Source: JBBQLG01 sp964251665
GTDB taxonomy: Bacteria; Bacteroidota; Bacteroidia; Cytophagales; Spirosomataceae
DNA: 64,000 nucleotides
Reading direction: 5' to 3'
Assembly: GCA_964251665.1 (NCBI GenBank)
Contig: CAXUKO010000007.1
Coordinates: 1-64,000, forward strand
A model generated the notes under the pieces. That model worked only from the letters and a program-made list of their open reading frames with translations. It was not told the DNA's origin and ran no database searches. The translations under genes were made by a program, and so were the position numbers. Positions within the stretch are counted from its first letter, which is position 1; every line of letters starts with the position of its first letter. Shown in pieces: positions 26,090 through 34,488 of this stretch.

Positions 26090-26452
26090 CTATTGATTTT
26101 GGTCACTATCAGGTATTTCAGGAGTTTCGGCTTCCGGCTCCTGTGGCTGACGGGCAGCCAGCTTCTCCTGCACCAACTTTTGCAGATCCTCTTTCTCAGC
26201 TTCCCGTTCCGCTTCCTGCAACTGGGCCACTTCGTCTTCGTTCAGCCCTTCGTACCTGGCATTAGCAGCCGCCTGCGTTTTGGCTGTTTGCAGAATGAAG
26301 GCTATTGACCCAATGTTGGCCAGGGGGTCTTTCTCCAGAACAGACCCCTTAAACTCATTATTGGTCATTTCGTTTAACGACCGAACCGCGCCCTTGGCAG
26401 CGTTTTCGAGTTGCTTCAACGTACTGTCGATCTTCTTACTTTCCAGTCCCAT
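26090..26452 (-). CDS. Acidic helical phage protein (120 aa)
   Basis: A helical protein with Gln/Glu-rich C-terminal half (EAEREAEKEDLQKLVQEKLA) overlapping the preceding 65-aa gene by 17 nt. Paired overlapping genes at this location are characteristic of tail assembly chaperones in siphoviruses, though here they overlap conventionally and I see no slippery heptamer. The family is not recognised. Confidence 0.55.
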   Translation of the reverse strand: MGLESKKIDSTLKQLENAAKGAVRSLNEMTNNEFKGSVLEKDPLANIGSIAFILQTAKTQAAANARYEGLNEDEVAQLQEAEREAEKEDLQKLVQEKLAARQPQEPEAETPEIPDSDQNQ

Positions 26453-26633
26453 TGTCGAGAGTTTGTGCAGCTGCGGCAGTGGCAGCCACTAATTCAATAA
26501 ATCCTTTTCCCAGCACCGATGTGTTGTGCAGTTTCGCCAGCACGTCCTGAGTTGTATGCTCGTCGAGCAGGGTCGAACCCTTGCCGTCCTCCAGCTTTAC
26601 TTTGCCGAGGTATTCCTTTTTGACCTGGTACAT
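26436..26633 (-). CDS. Small phage protein after the structural gene (65 aa)
   Basis: A 65-residue protein reading MYQVKKEYLGKVKLEDGKGS, then a turn and an Ala-rich helix (LVAATAAAAQTLDNG). I chose the ATG at 26633. An ATG at 26654 is also possible, but the longest frame would cover the terminator at 26661-26690. It may be a head-tail or chaperone component by position. Confidence 0.5.
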   Translation of the reverse strand: MYQVKKEYLGKVKLEDGKGSTLLDEHTTQDVLAKLHNTSVLGKGFIELVAATAAAAQTLDNGTGK

Positions 26634-26660
26634 TTTCTTCCTGCGATTTACCATGATAAG

Positions 26661-26690
26661 AAAAAAGGCCCCTCTCGGTGGAGAGAGGCC
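26661..26690 (-). terminator. Intrinsic terminator
   Basis: Arms GGCCCCTCTC (26667-26676) and GAGAGAGGCC (26681-26690) with one G-U-type mismatch, then six Ts on the minus strand (26661-26666). It ends transcription of the 26716-27390 structural gene. Confidence 0.75.
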
Positions 26691-26715
26691 CATTATAAGG
26701 GTATGTAGCCTGCTA

Positions 26716-27390
26716 CTATGCCGGCAGCGGAATCACCACCGTATCAGCCAGTACTGGCGGGTGGAAGGCGTAGCCATCGCCCTTGAATTTGAAGTCGATC
26801 TGGAGCTTATCGTCCGCCTTAGCACCTGAATCAGTCGAATCTTCAAACATCAACGGCTCGTAGCTCGTACCCAACACTTTGCGCATACCATTCTTGTAGT
26901 ACGCAATGGCAACGCCACCCTGGTTAAAAGTTTTGTCGATAGCGGCCATCTGAGCAGCTTCATAACCAGCGAACTTACATTCACCACTCACGCCCACATT
27001 CTGATAGCCCAGATCGCCTTTACGGTCCGATTTCGCCCGGGCCGTGTTGAGGTCGAATTTCAGGACAGCACCCACTACCCCTACTTTCAGCGGTGGCGCA
27101 ATGGACAAAACGCCGTCAGTAATGTCCGACTTCTTGGGCCAATCATCGGTAAAGTCATCTTCGGCAAACAAGACAATCTTCTTCAGACCACCCAGGTTAT
27201 CGCCACCCCGGGCCTTGCGGCTAATACCGGCGAAGGTTACCGTACCCGCGGCCAGCGTGACCCCATCCGGGCCAAAAAACAAATCATGCACCGAGGGCGG
27301 TACCATCGCCTGTACTTCAGCCGGTGCCAGTACGCTGGCCACGATGAACAGGGCAAACAAAATCGAACTGATAATCCGTAAACGCTTCAT
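26716..27390 (-). CDS. Structural-region protein with N-terminal signal-peptide-like segment
   Basis: A 224-residue protein two genes after the scaffold. Residues 1-28 (MKRLRIISSILFALFIVASV, then LAPAEVQA) form a classic Sec signal with an A-x-A-type end, unexpected for a phage structural protein. The remaining chain is beta-rich (GDNLGGLKKIVLFAEDDFTD) and its position fits a tail-tube or decoration protein. An internal ATG at 27306 (MVPPSVHDLFFGPDG) would remove the signal, so the true start is uncertain. Confidence 0.6.
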   Translation of the reverse strand: MKRLRIISSILFALFIVASVLAPAEVQAMVPPSVHDLFFGPDGVTLAAGTVTFAGISRKARGGDNLGGLKKIVLFAEDDFTDDWPKKSDITDGVLSIAPPLKVGVVGAVLKFDLNTARAKSDRKGDLGYQNVGVSGECKFAGYEAAQMAAIDKTFNQGGVAIAYYKNGMRKVLGTSYEPLMFEDSTDSGAKADDKLQIDFKFKGDGYAFHPPVLADTVVIPLPA

Positions 27391-27480
27391 TGTGAAAAAG
27401 ATAAAAAGTGAAGTTGAAGACTCGGCAAACTGAACATTCCCGGCATTATGACCCATTAATCAGCATAGCCAGACCGGCTA

Positions 27481-28485
27481 CTATTTACTGTTCATGAACA
27501 GCATCCGACCATCGCAGTAGTTGATACCGAACTCGCCATCGATAAAGATTTTGATGTTCCGGTCAGCCTTCTCGATGTCAATACTTGGGATATCCTCAGT
27601 GGTATCTTCGGGTCCAAGTACCGCCAGGTTACCCACCACGGTCATAAAGATTTTGCTGGTACCCTTCAGCCACGAGCGGGGCTCAATGGATACGTTCGGC
27701 AGAATCGACAACCGGTACACCCCGCTTGGATCGCGGAAAACGATCTGCGAACCGTTGCTCAGCTGAGCCGCCAGTGCGTTGATCATGTGGGCGTACAGCA
27801 GCGGGTCAATGGCCATTACACCATCTTCTTCCAACGGCTCGTCCATCACCTCGAAGAAACGCATCGCCAGGGCCTGCATCTCCGTGAGCACGTTAGCCTG
27901 GTTGATGGTCGCAGCTGCGGTCACCATGTTGTCGGCCGGGATGTCACCCACAAAACCGGCACCCGACGTGGCATAACCCTGATCGAACAACAGGTCCAAA
28001 CCATCGGTAATATCCACACCGCTGTCGCCGGTCGGGTTGTGTACCCCTTTGTAGATCGCACCGTGCACGTCCTTGCCAATCTGCCGGGTTACCTGCTCCA
28101 TGTACCAGTTAATGGCTGGAAACGAATAGATGTCCGACGAGTCGGTTACCTGACGCTTGGCCAGATACGTTTTGCTCCAGGCGTAGATCTGCACCTCATC
28201 CAGTTTCAGATTGACCTGAAATGGCAGCAGGATACCCCAGCGGTTGGCCATCGATACACCGCCCTTAAAGTTGGGTGTTCCACCTTTGCGGCCTGGCTGT
28301 ACCATTGGGTCGCTGCTGGCCCGGATCAGGGGCACTTTATCGCGAACCTGGAAGCCTGTAAACAGGCGGTCCTGCTTGATGTTGAAGCCATTGGATTGCT
28401 TCAGGAGGAAAATCTGCGAGTAGTCCGCAATGTTTTCCTTGAGTTTTTCAGCTAATTTGCTGAGATCGAGAGACGTAGTAGCCAC
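27481..28485 (-). CDS. Major capsid protein
   Basis: A 334-residue protein with GTG start (ATG-less MATTSLDLSKLAEKLKENIA). It shows the HK97-fold layout: an N-terminal arm, a segment with charged E-loop (RDKVPLIRASSDPMVQPGRK), a long helix (MVTAAATINQANVLTEMQAL) and a C-terminal beta region (IKIFIDGEFGINYCDGRMLF). It is preceded by a coiled-coil scaffold-like gene and an S49 protease, the standard head-gene order. It is the best match in the window for the coat. Confidence 0.8.
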   Translation of the reverse strand: MATTSLDLSKLAEKLKENIADYSQIFLLKQSNGFNIKQDRLFTGFQVRDKVPLIRASSDPMVQPGRKGGTPNFKGGVSMANRWGILLPFQVNLKLDEVQIYAWSKTYLAKRQVTDSSDIYSFPAINWYMEQVTRQIGKDVHGAIYKGVHNPTGDSGVDITDGLDLLFDQGYATSGAGFVGDIPADNMVTAAATINQANVLTEMQALAMRFFEVMDEPLEEDGVMAIDPLLYAHMINALAAQLSNGSQIVFRDPSGVYRLSILPNVSIEPRSWLKGTSKIFMTVVGNLAVLGPEDTTEDIPSIDIEKADRNIKIFIDGEFGINYCDGRMLFMNSK

Positions 28486-28534
28486 TGAATGAAACAGTTA
28501 AACGTGAATGAAAAATTAGTGTCGCCAGGGACGA

Positions 28535-29038
28535 TTAAGCTTCCTGAGCCGGTACGTCGATGTCGGCCATCAGCCCGGGGTATTTGGCTTTCAGTTCGGT
28601 CAGCCGCTCCAGGTGTGCCTGATCTTTAGCCGACAGCCCCGAATCGGTGGTAGTCTTACCAGTCTTGCCGTTCGTCGAATCACCGGTAACACCGGCACCG
28701 GCGAGTGCGGCTTTGTGGGCATCCCAGGCCGTTGCCTTGGGCGTCAGGGTCGCAATGGTCGCATTCGCAGTGGCCAGTTCCGTAGTAGCAGTGGCCAGGG
28801 CTGCCGTCGCAGTAGCAAGGTCGGCCTGCGCCTGGGTCAAGCTGGCATTGGCTGCGGTCAGATCATCCGCCACGGCCTGATTACCGGTAGCTTGCGCGTC
28901 GAGCCGTTCCTGCGTTTCCTGCGCTTCAGTGGCGAAGGCGTTAAACTCCTCCTGGGTGAGTTTCTCCGAAATAGCCTTCTCGCTAGTCGGAAACAAGGCG
29001 GCTACTATAGCCGCCACTGTTTTTGTTGGTTTGGTCAT
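28535..29038 (-). CDS. Scaffold-like coiled-coil protein
   Basis: A 167-residue Ala/Thr-rich helical protein (QADLATATAALATATTELAT) lying between the S49 protease and the major capsid gene. Internal-scaffold proteins are commonly coiled coil, short-lived and cleaved by the neighbouring protease. The C-terminal end (KDQAHLERLTELKAKYPGLM) may contact the coat. The call rests on position and composition. Confidence 0.6.
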   Translation of the reverse strand: MTKPTKTVAAIVAALFPTSEKAISEKLTQEEFNAFATEAQETQERLDAQATGNQAVADDLTAANASLTQAQADLATATAALATATTELATANATIATLTPKATAWDAHKAALAGAGVTGDSTNGKTGKTTTDSGLSAKDQAHLERLTELKAKYPGLMADIDVPAQEA

Positions 29039-29040
29039 CG

Positions 29041-29880
29041 TTATTTAGAAAGGGAAATTGCGCGTTGAACGGCCTGTTGTAGGGTGCCTTTACGGTCAGC
29101 CAGGCCCAGCCGAACCGCATCAGAAGCATTGTACATTTTGCCGCTGAAGACCTCATTACTGGTAATCTTGCCCGCCCGACCGCGCCGGACGTAGCCCACA
29201 AACTCATTACGGCAGGCATTCAGGGTCGCCTTCAGGTCCGCCATTGTTTCATCCGAAACCGGCTCTACCCCATTAATGAGGGCTTTGTGCTGACTGCCAT
29301 CGGCCCGGATGATCTGCACCTTGATCCCCTGCTTTTCCAGCGCACCCGACTGGTCGGCCAGAATCATCAGCACCCCAATTGAGCCTACCCCACCAACCAG
29401 CTGATCTTCCACCATAATTTCAGTGCACTGGCTGGCCACGAAGTAGGCGGCACTGGCAGCAAAGGGTGTCCAGGCAACAACTGGCTTCTGCACCTTTCGA
29501 ACCGCATCGGCAAACGCTCTGGTGCTGTCAACCGTACCACCCGGCGAGTTGATCTTCAGTACGATGGCATTGGTGTTATCATCCCGGCTCAGGATGTCGA
29601 GCCAGGACATCAGCGTTTCGTTGCCGTACGAACACATCTCTCCGGAGCGTGACATGGCTCCGTTGATCGGCAGAATGCCAACTCCAGCCTCATTCCGGAA
29701 GTAATCAGCCACCCACTGCTCGTTGCGGCTCAGTTTAGCGTCGATGGGAGGATTGAGCGTAAGCAGTGAAGCCGGAAAAGGGTCTTTCCCAGCTTCGAGC
29801 CGGGGCCGAATAACCTGTTCCATGCGCTCAGCATAGCCCGGTTCGATGTACCATTGTCCTGCAAAAGAAAAACCCGTCAT
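29041..29880 (-). CDS. S49/SppA-type head maturation protease
   Basis: A 279-residue ClpP/SppA-fold serine protease. The catalytic Ser region is WTPFAASAAYFVASQC near residue 137-150. The oxyanion loop is INSPGGTVDSTRAFADAV near 108, and VGGVGSIGVLM near 165 is typical. In head gene clusters this enzyme cleaves scaffold and coat. It starts the head operon behind a terminator and GTCCTA element (TAGGAC at 29936-29941, 56 nt upstream). Confidence 0.85.
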   Translation of the reverse strand: MTGFSFAGQWYIEPGYAERMEQVIRPRLEAGKDPFPASLLTLNPPIDAKLSRNEQWVADYFRNEAGVGILPINGAMSRSGEMCSYGNETLMSWLDILSRDDNTNAIVLKINSPGGTVDSTRAFADAVRKVQKPVVAWTPFAASAAYFVASQCTEIMVEDQLVGGVGSIGVLMILADQSGALEKQGIKVQIIRADGSQHKALINGVEPVSDETMADLKATLNACRNEFVGYVRRGRAGKITSNEVFSGKMYNASDAVRLGLADRKGTLQQAVQRAISLSK

Positions 29881-29935
29881 GCTTGCTGTCGTAGATTAAG
29901 ACGATACAAACATCACGGGCCAAATAGCCAATCAA

Positions 29936-29972
29936 TAGGACAAAAAAGCCTGTTACCAGCGGCAACAGGCTT
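29936..29972 (-). terminator. Terminator followed by GTCCTA element
   Basis: Arms AAGCCTGTT (29946-29954) and AACAGGCTT (29964-29972) are followed on the minus strand by a T-run and then GTCCTA (TAGGAC, 29936-29941). It ends the 30013-30396 unit and precedes the S49 protease gene. Confidence 0.75.
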
Positions 29973-30012
29973 TCATTAACGGCAGCGGCCGACCGCCCAC
30001 CTTAACAAATCT

Positions 30013-30396
30013 CTAATTGACCCACCAGCGCCGGCCAAACCACCGGCAGGCGAGGTACATGCACACATTGCGCAGGGGCTTATGCGGCTCTACAGCCTTC
30101 AACCGTTCGTATAACTCTATATCGGCCATCCGACGGGCCACTTTCTCACCAACTTCTTCCTCAAACAACCGGTTATCGTACCACCAGTCGTGCAGTACCG
30201 TCGCCCGGTTATGTCGGCCAATTGGCGGAAAGAACCCCCACAACACCATTGGTACTGAGGCAAAGTCAGTGGTAAAGCCCTTGGGCACCGTGATTTTTCC
30301 CGCCCTGGTCTGATACGTCACCGACCGCCATAGCTCCCACCGATCAGCTTTCACGAGATCTTCTTCCTTATAGCGAACGATGATGGGCTGTGTCAT
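30013..30396 (-). CDS. DUF1353 protein
   Basis: A 127-residue protein with the DUF1353 signature: TVPKGFTTDFASVPMVLWGF, then PIGRHNRATVLHDWWYDN. The domain is found in phage tail-proximal genes and is suspected to have hydrolase-like conserved residues (D, S, H, D), with unknown substrate. Its start overlaps the preceding stop by 4 nt (ATGA). Function remains unproven, possibly a tail or virion enzyme. Confidence 0.8.
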   Translation of the reverse strand: MTQPIIVRYKEEDLVKADRWELWRSVTYQTRAGKITVPKGFTTDFASVPMVLWGFFPPIGRHNRATVLHDWWYDNRLFEEEVGEKVARRMADIELYERLKAVEPHKPLRNVCMYLACRWFGRRWWVN

Positions 30397-30839
30397 AGCT
30401 GACCACGCGCATCGATGTTGCCAATTTCATTGCCCATCATGGCGTAGATCAACCCGATGACAGACGTTTTATCGGTAACAGGCAACCCCAGTTTTTTGAG
30501 ATCACCCAGCGTAATGGCCTGGAAATAATCGCGCTGGCTGATCGCATCCGGCGTGTCGGCATCAACTACCTGACCCTGCGCATTAACGAAAGCGCCCGCC
30601 GTTTGGCGCGTGACCACTTGATCAGCATAGCGTTGCCCAATGACCTGTTTCTGCTCAGCAGACAGTGATTCATCAGCAGCTATCACTTCCAGGAGCGGTT
30701 TGCCACTTTCGTGCATGGTGACCACCCGCACCTGCTGCACCATGTCAAGGTCAGCCAGAATAACAAAATTCTCATGACGGGCTACCCGTGCAAAACCCGT
30801 AATGGGTTCGTTAGAGACCGGTTTTTCAATAGCATTCAT
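30393..30839 (-). CDS. Unknown phage tail-region protein (148 aa)
   Basis: A protein without membrane segments, beginning MNAIEKPVSNEPITGFARVA and containing a helical region (AIKE-like not seen; EQKQVIGQRYADQVVTRQTA). It sits between the tail fibre gene and DUF1353 and overlaps DUF1353 by 4 nt. A chaperone or fibre accessory role is likely from position. The family is not recognised. Confidence 0.55.
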   Translation of the reverse strand: MNAIEKPVSNEPITGFARVARHENFVILADLDMVQQVRVVTMHESGKPLLEVIAADESLSAEQKQVIGQRYADQVVTRQTAGAFVNAQGQVVDADTPDAISQRDYFQAITLGDLKKLGLPVTDKTSVIGLIYAMMGNEIGNIDARGQL

Positions 30840-30863
30840 TGAGTGTATTGATTAAAAGTGAGA

Positions 30864-32300
30864 TTACCAGGCAGCGCCCCAGGGTGTACGTCGCCAGCCT
30901 GCTGCGGTTTTGATGTAGAAGTAAGTTGCATCCCAGGCCACCTGGCCCACCGCTCCGTTAGCATCTGCACTGGAAGTTGGTGTGTAGGGCGTTTCCAGCC
31001 GAAACTGATAATGGCCTGCCGATGCTTTGAGGTGTAGTTTAGAGGTTGGCGCTGAAACACCTAACCCCATATTACCCAGGGTATCTATCCGTAAATATTC
31101 AGGATACGCACCGCCCTGGTAGCCTTCAATAATGAATGCATCAGTATCGGCGGGCTGACCGATACGCCAGATCGCTACGCCCTCCTGATGAAATGACTGT
31201 CTCACCCCCGTTCGGCCTGCGGTAGCGCGGGGGTTGATCAGGCGGGCGATGATACCCGACGCCGGATTATTGTCCTGAACGTCCAGTTTGACGGTAGGCA
31301 CCGATATATTGATACCCACGTTTCCGTTAGTATCAATCCGTAAGCGTTCGGGATACGCTCCACCACCCCATCCCTCAATGACAAAGGCATCCAAGTCTCC
31401 AGACAAACCCATCCTCCAGGCTGCAATCCCGGTGGTGCTCAATATGATTTTTGTGCCAGTTCGGCCCGCCGTGGATCTTGCATTTTCAATCAGCAATAGA
31501 CCGCCATCTTGCGGATTATTTAGCGAAACGTTAAAGCCATAGGTTAGTACCGTTTTTCCTATACCCACTTTGCCATCTCCCTGAATACGCATGAGTTCGA
31601 GCGACGTGGCTGGTGATACCCCTGAATAGAACACATGGCCGGCCGTTGGTCCACCTACCTGATAGCGTAAAACATTGGAATCAACCCCGAACCCGAAAAA
31701 CTGATTGTCGTTTGTATTGCCACCGTACAAGGCGATTTTACGACTGGCAACCACATCAGGAAACCGCAACATGCCGTCCAACAGCGCATTTCCCAGCACA
31801 TGAAGCCGCTCCAGGGGAATCGCCACGTTGATGCCGACATATCCACCAGTACCGCTGTTTAATAAAATGTAACTGCCGTCGATGAGCAAGGGCTTGTATG
31901 CGCCTGCCGTTCGGTCGTATACGTAGATGGAACCAGAATTCGGGACCGCTCCGTATTGCACCTCTACGCCCGCACCTGCCGATGGAATGGCGGCACCCCG
32001 AAACTGGGTACCCATCAAACTCGTTACGCCCTGTACCTGCATAATCGCCCCGCTGCCGTCGTCCGTCGTCCTGCCAACAATCACCTTGCCGGTATGATAG
32101 ATTACATCGGCTACCGCCCCACTGGGTGTGCCATCGCTGGCCTTGAGCCAGGTCGAGAGGTTACTATTGATCGCCGAGGTGACCCAATCCACCGTATTTT
32201 TCAGGGCCGTGATTACGCTGGTTATGCGTATGCCACGATAGCCCTTGTTGGCCAAGTTATTGTCGATATCGTTTTTGATACCGGTACCGTCCGCTGCCAT
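30864..32300 (-). CDS. Tail fibre protein with repeated beta-helix-like modules
   Basis: A 478-residue fibre. The N-terminus is helical (DIDNNLANKGYRGIRITSVI). The rest is built of short beta repeats of the kind GNVGIN/GKVGIG that end 'LRIDTNGNVGIN' or 'MRIQGDGKVGIG'. Two long modules of about 81 residues each (RSTAGRTG...RIDTNGNVGIN and RATAGRTG...RIDTLGNMGLG) lie near the C-terminus. The C-terminal end (ATYFYIKTAAGWRRTPWGA) closes the fibre. It binds the host surface, so its repeats can drive recombination. Confidence 0.75.
   Translation of the reverse strand: MAADGTGIKNDIDNNLANKGYRGIRITSVITALKNTVDWVTSAINSNLSTWLKASDGTPSGAVADVIYHTGKVIVGRTTDDGSGAIMQVQGVTSLMGTQFRGAAIPSAGAGVEVQYGAVPNSGSIYVYDRTAGAYKPLLIDGSYILLNSGTGGYVGINVAIPLERLHVLGNALLDGMLRFPDVVASRKIALYGGNTNDNQFFGFGVDSNVLRYQVGGPTAGHVFYSGVSPATSLELMRIQGDGKVGIGKTVLTYGFNVSLNNPQDGGLLLIENARSTAGRTGTKIILSTTGIAAWRMGLSGDLDAFVIEGWGGGAYPERLRIDTNGNVGINISVPTVKLDVQDNNPASGIIARLINPRATAGRTGVRQSFHQEGVAIWRIGQPADTDAFIIEGYQGGAYPEYLRIDTLGNMGLGVSAPTSKLHLKASAGHYQFRLETPYTPTSSADANGAVGQVAWDATYFYIKTAAGWRRTPWGAAW
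31060..31500 (-). repeat. Two diverged tandem modules in the tail fibre gene
   Basis: Two related segments about 243 bp apart (boundaries approximate) encode the R(S/A)TAGRTG...EYLRIDT/ERLRIDT modules. Shared words on the minus strand include the codons for GGAYPE and LRIDT. DNA identity is only moderate. Confidence 0.55.
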
Positions 32301-32303
32301 AGT

Positions 32304-32885
32304 CTAAGAGAAAAAGTCGTAAGAGAATCCAAAGGAGAAGTCAGCCCCGAGTAGGCCAAGTATCAGGCCATCGTCATTGAGGGTATAGGCGGGCTGTCTG
32401 GTCTGGCACGTCCAGCTGAATTGCCAGGCATTGGGCGAGGTCTTCTGTTCCGCAGCAAACCGAAGCGGTTGTTTGGGACTGCCGATCACCCGCAGCTGGT
32501 CGTTGGCATCCTGATAAATGGCAACCCATTTACGGCCAGTCATGCGCTGCACAATAAGGGCGGTGGTTGGATGGTCGCGGGGAATGGCCAGCGTCAGGGC
32601 CTGATCGTAGCCAACGCCCCAAACCCCCACAGCCGCCTTCTGGGTATAGCTGCCCCGGTCGGCCGGAAATTTGAATTCCTGAATCAGTGCCGATTCACTG
32701 AGTTGCAGGCCCTGCGGGGAAAGTATCCAGGTGCTACCAATACAGCCGGGTATCGTGCGCGGGTCGGTCATCCCCAGCAAATGCCGGACTTCCATCAGCC
32801 AAAGCCGACGAAGTCCGGGCACATTTGCCTGACCGTGCTGGTTCGATAGTGCAGGAATGACAGATATCCGGTCAATGGGGTTCAT
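32304..32885 (-). CDS. Tail-associated protein (193 aa)
   Basis: A beta-rich protein, 3 nt upstream of the fibre gene and presumably co-transcribed. It contains TAALIVQRMTGRKWVAIYQD-like strands (actual TTALIVQRMTGRKWVAIYQD) and an aromatic C-terminus (GADFSFGFSYDFFS). It heads the tail-fibre unit behind a terminator and GTCCTA element 34 nt upstream. Probably a fibre-base or tail protein. Confidence 0.55.
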   Translation of the reverse strand: MNPIDRISVIPALSNQHGQANVPGLRRLWLMEVRHLLGMTDPRTIPGCIGSTWILSPQGLQLSESALIQEFKFPADRGSYTQKAAVGVWGVGYDQALTLAIPRDHPTTALIVQRMTGRKWVAIYQDANDQLRVIGSPKQPLRFAAEQKTSPNAWQFSWTCQTRQPAYTLNDDGLILGLLGADFSFGFSYDFFS

Positions 32886-32918
32886 GGGGCAAAGTAGGCC
32901 CTTCTGTCAGCCAAAAAG

Positions 32919-32959
32919 TAGGACGCAAAAAAGGCCCTTTCCTACGTAGGAAAGGGCCT
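32919..32959 (-). terminator. Terminator followed by GTCCTA element
   Basis: A 13-bp-arm hairpin AGGCCCTTTCCTA (32932-32944) / TAGGAAAGGGCCT (32947-32959), then TTTTTTGC and GTCCTA on the minus strand (TAGGAC 32919-32924). It separates the 33075-33545 gene from the late tail unit. Confidence 0.8.
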
Positions 32960-33074
32960 GTATGATTAATCAAGCGGGTTTTTCCGCGTGAACAAATTCG
33001 CAAACGAGTGAATAACTTGGCAAAATTGGTGAGTACCCTATCAAAATAGGCGAACAACTGCACCAACTTTATTT

Positions 33075-33545
33075 TTAGGCAGTCTGCATCAGACAGGCTA
33101 CTTTTTTGGTCATATACCTCTGGTGGTCCCGCCACTTCTTGCGTAGAGTATCGGCCGACACCATTTCTTCAGTGATGCCATACCGTTCCATGAACATGTT
33201 CACCGCTTCGTAGTCGGAGATGCCCAGCATAACGGCTGTTTCAATGGCTTCCAGAAATGCCTGCGTGAACACGTAATTCAGCATCTTGGCGACCAACTCC
33301 AGCTTGCCGGGGTGGATGAAGTGATTCTTGAGCGAATCGGGGTACAGCAGGGTAATCGAAATGCTCTCGTCGATGTCTGCCTTGGGCAGCACATGCCTGA
33401 AGCCGACCTTCTCACAGGCCAGTTCGGTCAGGGCACCGAGCATTGATTTTTTGGTCAGGTCAATGACGGGCGTGTTGTTTCCATAACGTGCGACAACGAA
33501 CTGACGCACATGCATTTCCTTAATTGGTATACGTGTTTTCAACAT
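33075..33545 (-). CDS. Protein at the early/late boundary, possible regulator
   Basis: A 156-residue basic protein starting MLKTRIPIKEMHVRQFVVAR; I rejected the longer frame because it covers an upstream intergenic segment. The N-terminal strand-helix part is followed by helices and a C-terminal basic segment (EEMVSADTLRKKWRDHQRYM) that could be a DNA-binding helix. It stands alone between the early operon and the first late unit, framed by hairpins, which is where a late-gene activator would be. That role is inference. Confidence 0.6.
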   Translation of the reverse strand: MLKTRIPIKEMHVRQFVVARYGNNTPVIDLTKKSMLGALTELACEKVGFRHVLPKADIDESISITLLYPDSLKNHFIHPGKLELVAKMLNYVFTQAFLEAIETAVMLGISDYEAVNMFMERYGITEEMVSADTLRKKWRDHQRYMTKKVACLMQTA

Positions 33546-33715
33546 ATGCGGAAAGTGGGTAAGATTACTTATGTTTAGGGTGCTATTCAGTAACCTTCCC
33601 GGGCAATAAAGGCCCATTCAAATCTTATAGAAAGCCCTCCGTTGACGCGGGGGGCTTTTTCACGTTAACAAAGGTGGTTCGCCGATTACCAATCCGTTAG
33701 GACTGGGGGTATCTC
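33546..33715. other. 170-bp spacer with a hairpin
   Basis: The region between the early operon and the boundary gene. It contains an imperfect stem (AAGCCCTCC ... GGGGGGCTT, 33632-33656) with the T-run on the plus strand, and one TAGGAC (about 33696) 150 nt upstream of the boundary gene. No gene is evident. Confidence 0.4.
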
Positions 33716-34051
33716 CTACCGATTCCGCTCATAACCAGCAATGCCTCCCTGTTCAGGATCTTCAATAGCTACCAGCACCTCGCCGGCGTTCAGTGCCTGA
33801 ATATAGGCCGAGTAATGCTCCAGTGTAGTCACGTCCTGCACGGTGGATAGCTTCCGGGCCATGTCGACCAGGATGTTCCGCATCTGAACGATGGGCGCAA
33901 TCTCATCGGCTGTGAGCATCGCCCGGAGCCGGGCCTCGTGTTTCTCGGAGGCCTTTGCCATTGCATCCTTCACCGGCGATTTGGCCAGCAGCATAAAGGT
34001 CATCTGCGTGAGCAGGTAATTAACAACGTGGTTGGTCTGTGTCGTACTCAT
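33716..34051 (-). CDS. Last gene of the early operon, unknown (111 aa)
   Basis: A helical protein (MTFMLLAKSPVKDAMAKASE; IVQMRNILVDMARKLSTVQD) with a short hydrophobic patch. It overlaps the HNH gene by 4 nt. It resembles the gene at 34724-35014 in size and helical character, and may be related. Its function is unknown. Confidence 0.55.
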   Translation of the reverse strand: MSTTQTNHVVNYLLTQMTFMLLAKSPVKDAMAKASEKHEARLRAMLTADEIAPIVQMRNILVDMARKLSTVQDVTTLEHYSAYIQALNAGEVLVAIEDPEQGGIAGYERNR

Positions 34052-34485
34052 AAGTCAATTCTAATCTGATTGTGATGGCGGCCTTTATGTCCGTATCGGC
34101 GTCGGTTTGCATTATCCTTGCGGTCATGCGTTAAATGGCACTGCTGGCACATGGCTTTTAAATTCCAGAACCGGTTATTTTTTTCATCATGATCGAGATG
34201 GGAAACACCCAGCTTAACCACGCATATTTTCCGTGTGGCGGGGTCGTAGCTCTCCCCGATCTCGTCGTTGTAGGCGTCTACCCAGTCTTTGGCCTGCTGG
34301 TAAATAGCAAAGCCGCCGTTGGGCGGGTCGGCATGATCAGGGTTATACCAGACTCGATCATCCCAATACCCAACTGAGTAGTTCAGTACCCCGCAAACTT
34401 CACACCGGTTTTCAGCCCTGCGGAACCTGATCAAACGACTGATCAGGCTCCATTTGGGGTGGTACTTCTTTGGGTTGATCGGCAT
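34048..34485 (-). CDS. HNH-type nuclease-like protein
   Basis: A 145-residue protein. One Cys pair is NRCEVCG near residue 26; the active-site region is VSHLDHDEKNNRFWNLKAMC, followed by QQCHLTHDRK. This gives the H-x-N-x-x-H/C-x-x-C arrangement of HNH endonucleases with a structural zinc knot. It may be a free-standing homing-type nuclease or an early host-takeover nuclease. Its position, inside an operon of small genes, fits mobile or host-attack function. Confidence 0.75.
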   Translation of the reverse strand: MPINPKKYHPKWSLISRLIRFRRAENRCEVCGVLNYSVGYWDDRVWYNPDHADPPNGGFAIYQQAKDWVDAYNDEIGESYDPATRKICVVKLGVSHLDHDEKNNRFWNLKAMCQQCHLTHDRKDNANRRRYGHKGRHHNQIRIDL

Positions 34486-34488
34486 AAC

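Noticed and set aside
33690..33705. TAGGAC as another GTCCTA late element
   Set aside because: It lies about 150 nt from the next start, unlike the 34-56 nt seen at the others.
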